Assembly (NCBI GenBank): GCA_007117675.1
Contig: SKGB01000026.1
Location: 1 to 6,969, forward strand
Direction: 5' to 3'
Source of the DNA: Candidatus Nomurabacteria bacterium
GTDB taxonomy: Bacteria; Patescibacteriota; Minisyncoccia; Phycocordibacterales; CSBR16-119
DNA length: 6,969 bases
Shown here: positions 4,569 to 6,969 of the stretch, piece by piece
Numbering within the stretch: position 1 is the stretch's first letter
Layout: each line of letters begins with the position of its first letter
Notes under the pieces: model-generated
Database searches by the model: none
What the model saw: the letters and a program-made list of their open reading frames with translations, nothing else
Told to the model about the DNA's origin: nothing
Program-made: the position numbers and the translations under genes

Positions 4569-5204
4569 CTACACCTTTTCAAAGGTGGTTGGGTTGATTC
4601 CGTGTATTTTGCACATGAAATCGATCCATTCACTTTTTTCTGGTGTGTAGTTTTTGAAATACTGACTTGCGGTTGGTGATTTTTTGCTGGTTCCAGCAAA
4701 ATGTCCTTTGTATGCATGCTTGTCTGTAAGTGGGGTTTGGAGTTTGTAGAACTCCATTTGTGCAATAGGCATGCCCCAATGCAAGGAAATCGGAACCTCA
4801 AGAGCATTGAAAAGCTCGAGAGTCACATGAAGCTTGTGCCCCGGGTTTATGTTACTTGCGGTAATGTGTACAAAAAGTCCGGCTCGTGCAAGGCTGCTGA
4901 TACCGTCTATTTTGCAACAATGTGCAAGATCGGTCCCGACAAGCTCCTCGGTAATGCCGAGCGCAAATTTGTGTGGATGCAACACAAACTCCTTGTGTTC
5001 TTTGTTGAGAGTCACTTCTTTCATGTATTCTTCCATCGGCGCTGTTAAGTCAAGTGACTTGAGGTTGGATGGTTGGAATATCAGAAAGTGTCTTCCAAGA
5101 TGAAGGTCAACCGTTGCTGGTTGTGTCGCGTTTGGAAAAAGAGGATTTACGACAATAGACTTGTCTTTGAGTCCTTTTTTAATATCAATAGCGGATAGTC
5201 TCAT
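4569..5204 (-). CDS. dcd: dCTP deaminase (Dcd family)
   Basis: A 211-residue trimeric dUTPase-fold enzyme expected to deaminate dCTP to dUTP in the cytoplasm. It begins MRLSAIDIKK like E. coli Dcd (MRLCDRDIE), has ATVDLHLG (30-37), VLHPHKFALGIT (74-85), the core SSLARAGLFVH (103-113) with Ser103 and Arg107 matching catalytic Ser111 and Arg115, and TLELFN with Glu130 matching catalytic Glu138. GMPIAQMEF (144-152) and a C-terminal lid-like GTSKKSPTASQY follow. Odd points: Ile102 replaces the highly conserved Arg of the GRSSLAR motif, and Asn120 (INPG) replaces the Asp of IDPG, which in bifunctional DCD-DUT enzymes and dUTPases is important for activation of water. The C-terminus runs about 20 residues beyond E. 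coli Dcd. Deaminase is more likely than dUTPase because Glu130 is kept and the Asp is lost. It has its own promoter and terminator. Confidence 0.87.
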   Translation of the reverse strand: MRLSAIDIKKGLKDKSIVVNPLFPNATQPATVDLHLGRHFLIFQPSNLKSLDLTAPMEEYMKEVTLNKEHKEFVLHPHKFALGITEELVGTDLAHCCKIDGISSLARAGLFVHITASNINPGHKLHVTLELFNALEVPISLHWGMPIAQMEFYKLQTPLTDKHAYKGHFAGTSKKSPTASQYFKNYTPEKSEWIDFMCKIHGINPTTFEKV

Positions 5205-5228
5205 GGTGTGCTTTTTTAGTTCGTGGTA

Positions 5229-5257
5229 ACTTTAGTTAAATATCGCTATTTTGTCAA
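5229..5257 (-). promoter_or_regulatory. Promoter of dcd
   Basis: On the minus strand, perfect TTGACA (5257-5252), a 17-base spacer and TAAAGT (5234-5229; 4 of 6). The -35 box begins 5 bases beyond the thyA terminator stem. The predicted leader is about 17 bases and lacks a Shine-Dalgarno site. Confidence 0.6.
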
Positions 5258-5261
5258 ATAA

Positions 5262-5288
5262 AAAACCCCGCAACATGAGCGGGGTTTT
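5262..5288 (-). terminator. Terminator of thyA
   Basis: AAAACCCCGC (5262-5271) and GCGGGGTTTT (5279-5288) form a perfect 10-pair stem with a 7-base loop. On the minus strand the run TTTTTTATTT follows, about 20 bases after the thyA stop. It is also usable on the plus strand, though no plus-strand gene needs it. Confidence 0.92.
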
Positions 5289-5307
5289 GGGTTGTGTGGA
5301 TGTCTTT

Positions 5308-6201
5308 TCACACAGATATTGGAGCTTTGATTTCCGGGTGCGGGTCGTATTTTGTAATTTCAAAGTCTTCAAACTTGAAATCAAAAATACTTTTCACATC
5401 TGGATTGAGTTTGAGAATAGCAACTTCTTTGTTTGGTTTTCGAGAGAGTTGCTCTCGTGCTTGCTCGATGTGGTTTGAGTATAGGTGAAAATCACCAAAG
5501 GTGTGCACAAAAGCACCCGGTTTCAATCCACACACCTGAGCAATCATGTGTGTGAGCAAGGCATACGACGCAATGTTGAATGGTACACCCAAAAAGACGT
5601 CGCAACTTCGTTGGTAGAGCTGACACGACAGTTCTCCGTCATTGGAAACCCAAAACTGAAATAGGCAGTGACACGGTGGCAGAGCCATGTCCTCAATGAA
5701 AGACACGTTCCACGCGGACACGATATGTCGCCGGCTTTCCGGGTTGTTTTTTAGTGAATTAATGAGGTTGCTGATTTGATCAACTGTGCTTCCATCGGGG
5801 TTCGGCCACGATCGCCACATTGCGCCATACACTGGTCCAAGATCTCCGTTTTCATCTGCCCACTCATCCCAAATTCGAACCCTATTGTCCTTGAGGTATT
5901 TGATGTTGGTGTCTCCTTGGAGAAACCAAATCAGTTCGTGGATGATCGAGCGAAGATGGAGTTTTTTAGTGGTGAGAAGTGGAAGCTGGCCATTTCGAAG
6001 GTCGAAGACCATTCTAGCGCCAAAGATTCCGTATATTCCAGTACCTGTTCTGTCGCCTCGAAAGTTTCCAAGCTTGTCTTGGTCGTACTGCCAAAGCAGG
6101 TTTCGAAACCATGGAAGGTATTCATGGTCTGGGTGTCCGCGATACGGAAACCCTGTTCGATCTGGCTCAAATACGATACCAGGAGTGAGTAGATTTTTCA
6201 T
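5308..6201 (-). CDS. thyA: Thymidylate synthase (ThyA type)
   Basis: A 297-residue folate-dependent enzyme that methylates dUMP to dTMP with methylene-tetrahydrofolate, yielding dihydrofolate. All catalytic landmarks are present: Arg51 in DRTGTG, the TTKKLHLRSIIHEL segment (77-90), WDEWADENGDLGPVYG (111-126), Arg157-Arg158, catalytic Cys177 in LPPCHC, the dUMP-binding CQLYQRSCDVFLG (193-205; Arg198, Ser199, Asp201), Asn209, and His239/Tyr241 in DFHLYSNH. The C-terminus APISV matches the conserved terminal carboxylate that closes the active site. It is about 33 residues longer than E. coli ThyA, mostly at the N-terminus, where HPDHEYLPW resembles the HPE-QYL lead-in of longer thymidylate synthases. 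The start is kept at 6201 because no other Met occurs before residue 64. It is the only gene here that stops with TGA. It has its own promoter and terminator, and neighbours supply its substrate (Dcd) and recycle its cofactor (DHFR). Confidence 0.99.
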   Translation of the reverse strand: MKNLLTPGIVFEPDRTGFPYRGHPDHEYLPWFRNLLWQYDQDKLGNFRGDRTGTGIYGIFGARMVFDLRNGQLPLLTTKKLHLRSIIHELIWFLQGDTNIKYLKDNRVRIWDEWADENGDLGPVYGAMWRSWPNPDGSTVDQISNLINSLKNNPESRRHIVSAWNVSFIEDMALPPCHCLFQFWVSNDGELSCQLYQRSCDVFLGVPFNIASYALLTHMIAQVCGLKPGAFVHTFGDFHLYSNHIEQAREQLSRKPNKEVAILKLNPDVKSIFDFKFEDFEITKYDPHPEIKAPISV

Positions 6202-6227
6202 AAGAACATTATTTTAAGTTCCATCAC

Positions 6228-6256
6228 AGACTACTTTGTTTGCTTTCTTGTGTCAA
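6228..6256 (-). promoter_or_regulatory. Promoter of thyA
   Basis: On the minus strand, perfect TTGACA (6256-6251), a 17-base spacer and TAGTCT (6233-6228; fits TAnnnT only). The -35 box begins 9 bases past the previous terminator stem. An alternative -10, TAAAAT, lies 9 bases before the ATG and would give a near-leaderless transcript without a -35. Confidence 0.5.
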
Positions 6257-6264
6257 TAAAAAGA

Positions 6265-6288
6265 AAAACCACTCGAAAGAGTGGTTTT
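6265..6288 (-). terminator. Terminator of the DUF1599-like gene
   Basis: AAAACCACTC (6265-6274), a 4-base loop and GAGTGGTTTT (6279-6288): a perfect 10-pair stem. On the minus strand it is followed by TTTTTCTTTTTATT, 26 bases after the gene's stop codon. The T-rich tail merges into the TTGACA of the thyA promoter. Confidence 0.92.
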
Positions 6289-6314
6289 GGTGTGTGATGA
6301 CACTGGTCTTTGGG

Positions 6315-6869
6315 TTATATTGTCTCAGTTTCAGATACGGAATTTTGTCTTTGTTCCTCGATTTGTATCAAGGCAAAGATTGCGTAGTTCACCAAATCTT
6401 TAATGTTGTCAAAGGGTATGTTACCTTCGGCGTTCATTTGTTTTGAGCGAACAAGTTTCACTATAATCTCATCAGTAATTCCAATCTGAGACATGTCTCG
6501 CCATGCTTCACCATAGTCATGATTTTTCTTTTCCATGAGCTTTTTGCACTCAACAATTTTTTCGTTGTAGAGTGCAATGAAATCATCAAGCTTCATCTGC
6601 TCAGGTCTGAAGTCTCGACTTGCGTGTACAAGGTATAAAATACTGTAGTTGAGTATCGCTCGGAACTCGTCTTCAATAGATTCTCCAACCTTGTTTTCTT
6701 TTGTCTCTTGAATCGTCCTGATTCGTTTTGCTTTACTAAACAAACGGTCGATAAGACTCAAGGATCGGTACCAAGTCCAGCTACTACCATACTCTGCAGC
6801 TTTTTCTCGAGCTGTTGTTTTGCAGGGCTCAACGATTATGTCAAACCATTCTAGTGCTGTTTTTTTCAT
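6315..6869 (-). CDS. DUF1599-like protein with two MazG-like helical repeats
   Basis: A 184-residue, all-helical, soluble protein. Two halves repeat the same plan: residues 22-82 (EKAAEYGSSW ... SLIDRLFSKAKRI ... ESIEDEF..ILNYSILYL) and residues 114-170 (KKNHDYGEAW ... GITDEIIVKLVRSKQ ... DNIKDLVNYAIFAL). Shared marks are K-x-x-x-YG-x-x-W, a D-x-x-x-x-K helix with Arg, and a closing acidic helix ending in N-Y. This matches my recollection of DUF1599 / nucleotide-modification-associated proteins, and the acidic helix followed by NYA-x-x-AL recalls the all-alpha MazG/dimeric-dUTPase superfamily; a canonical ExxE...ExxD pair is not clear. The fold assignment is recognition by eye; enzymatic role is unproven. 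Its place beside thyA, dcd and folA suggests a job in dNTP metabolism (inference). The ATG at 6869 follows an A/C-rich leader with no Shine-Dalgarno site. It has its own promoter and terminator. Confidence 0.75.
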   Translation of the reverse strand: MKKTALEWFDIIVEPCKTTAREKAAEYGSSWTWYRSLSLIDRLFSKAKRIRTIQETKENKVGESIEDEFRAILNYSILYLVHASRDFRPEQMKLDDFIALYNEKIVECKKLMEKKNHDYGEAWRDMSQIGITDEIIVKLVRSKQMNAEGNIPFDNIKDLVNYAIFALIQIEEQRQNSVSETETI

Positions 6870-6893
6870 TATGTTTATGTTTGGTTTGGTTTT

Positions 6894-6922
6894 AGTCTAT
6901 ATAAAAGAGTCTTCTTATGCAA
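6894..6922 (-). promoter_or_regulatory. Candidate promoter of the DUF1599-like gene
   Basis: On the minus strand, TTGCAT (6922-6917), a 17-base spacer and TAGACT (6899-6894; 4 of 6). The predicted leader, about 18 bases, is A/C-rich with short repeats (ACCAAACCAAAC, ATAAACATA) and should be unstructured. The -10 resembles TAGTCT of thyA. Confidence 0.4.
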
Positions 6923-6925
6923 GGT

Positions 6926-6953
6926 TTGTTTTTTCATACAGTCTGAGTACAAT
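6926..6953 (+). promoter_or_regulatory. Candidate divergent promoter at the right edge
   Basis: TTGTTT (6926-6931), a 16-base spacer and TACAAT (6948-6953; 5 of 6), ending 8 bases before ATG 6962. It would be divergent from, and overlapping with, the promoter region of the DUF1599-like gene. Confidence 0.33.
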
Positions 6954-6961
6954 AGGGTAAT

Positions 6962-6969
6962 ATGAAAGA
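6962..6969 (+). CDS. Possible start of a plus-strand gene cut by the window edge
   Basis: ATG AAA GA at the very end, placed 8 bases after a TACAAT box in the near-leaderless geometry also seen at 355 and 1960. Only two codons are visible, so the product cannot be judged and the call rests on promoter spacing alone. Confidence 0.25.

Noticed and set aside
4472..4807. A longer DHFR reading, with the frame open upstream to a Met at 4807
   Set aside because: The added 112 residues overlap dcd on the same strand and run through the dcd terminator and the DHFR promoter; the DHFR family begins at MNISIIVGL, so 4471 is the start.
5308..5310. Possible UGA recoding (Gracilibacteria/SR1-like code)
   Set aside because: thyA uses TGA exactly at the conserved family C-terminus, and no gene in the window carries an internal in-frame TGA; code 11 fits.
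5776..6217. Long plus-strand open frames opposite thyA
   Set aside because: They have no family resemblance, lie wholly antisense to a clear thyA, and their open state follows from its codon content.

Overview
The window reads as chromosome of a small-genome bacterium, most likely Patescibacteria/CPR and probably Parcubacteria-like. The grounds are compact monocistronic genes, AT-rich sequence, no recognisable Shine-Dalgarno site before any of the ten start codons that can be inspected, short proteins with CPR-typical neighbours (FKBP, SIMPL, DedA-like), and an rplK that is followed by a terminator instead of rplA. This placement is inference from gene content; no marker phylogeny was possible. 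The standard code fits: TAA and TAG are common stops, and thyA ends at a TGA exactly where the family ends, so UGA is not recoded.

Left part, plus strand (1-2526), an envelope and folding block: the C-terminal part of an FKBP peptidyl-prolyl isomerase cut by the window edge, a six-helix membrane protein of unknown function, a membrane-anchored SIMPL (DUF541) protein ending in a very strong palindromic terminator, and a DedA/VTT-like membrane protein. The natural N-terminus of the last protein is interrupted by an in-frame TAA.

Middle, plus strand (2527-3923), an expression and secretion block: two stacked promoters and a hairpin-bearing leader, then secE (58 codons), nusG and rplK, closed by a bidirectional terminator.

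Right part, minus strand (3956-6869), a thymidylate island in transcription order DUF1599-like protein, thyA, dcd, folA-type DHFR. Dcd makes dUTP from dCTP, ThyA makes dTMP from dUMP, and DHFR recycles the dihydrofolate formed by ThyA. The step between, dUTP to dUMP, has no obvious dUTPase here. The DUF1599-like protein has two copies of a helical unit reminiscent of MazG-type NTP pyrophosphohydrolases and is the best local candidate. Each gene appears to be its own transcription unit: the U-tract of one terminator runs straight into the -35 box of the next gene's promoter, three times in a row. A 16-bp tandem duplication covers the DHFR stop codon. A possible divergent plus-strand gene begins at the last bases of the window.
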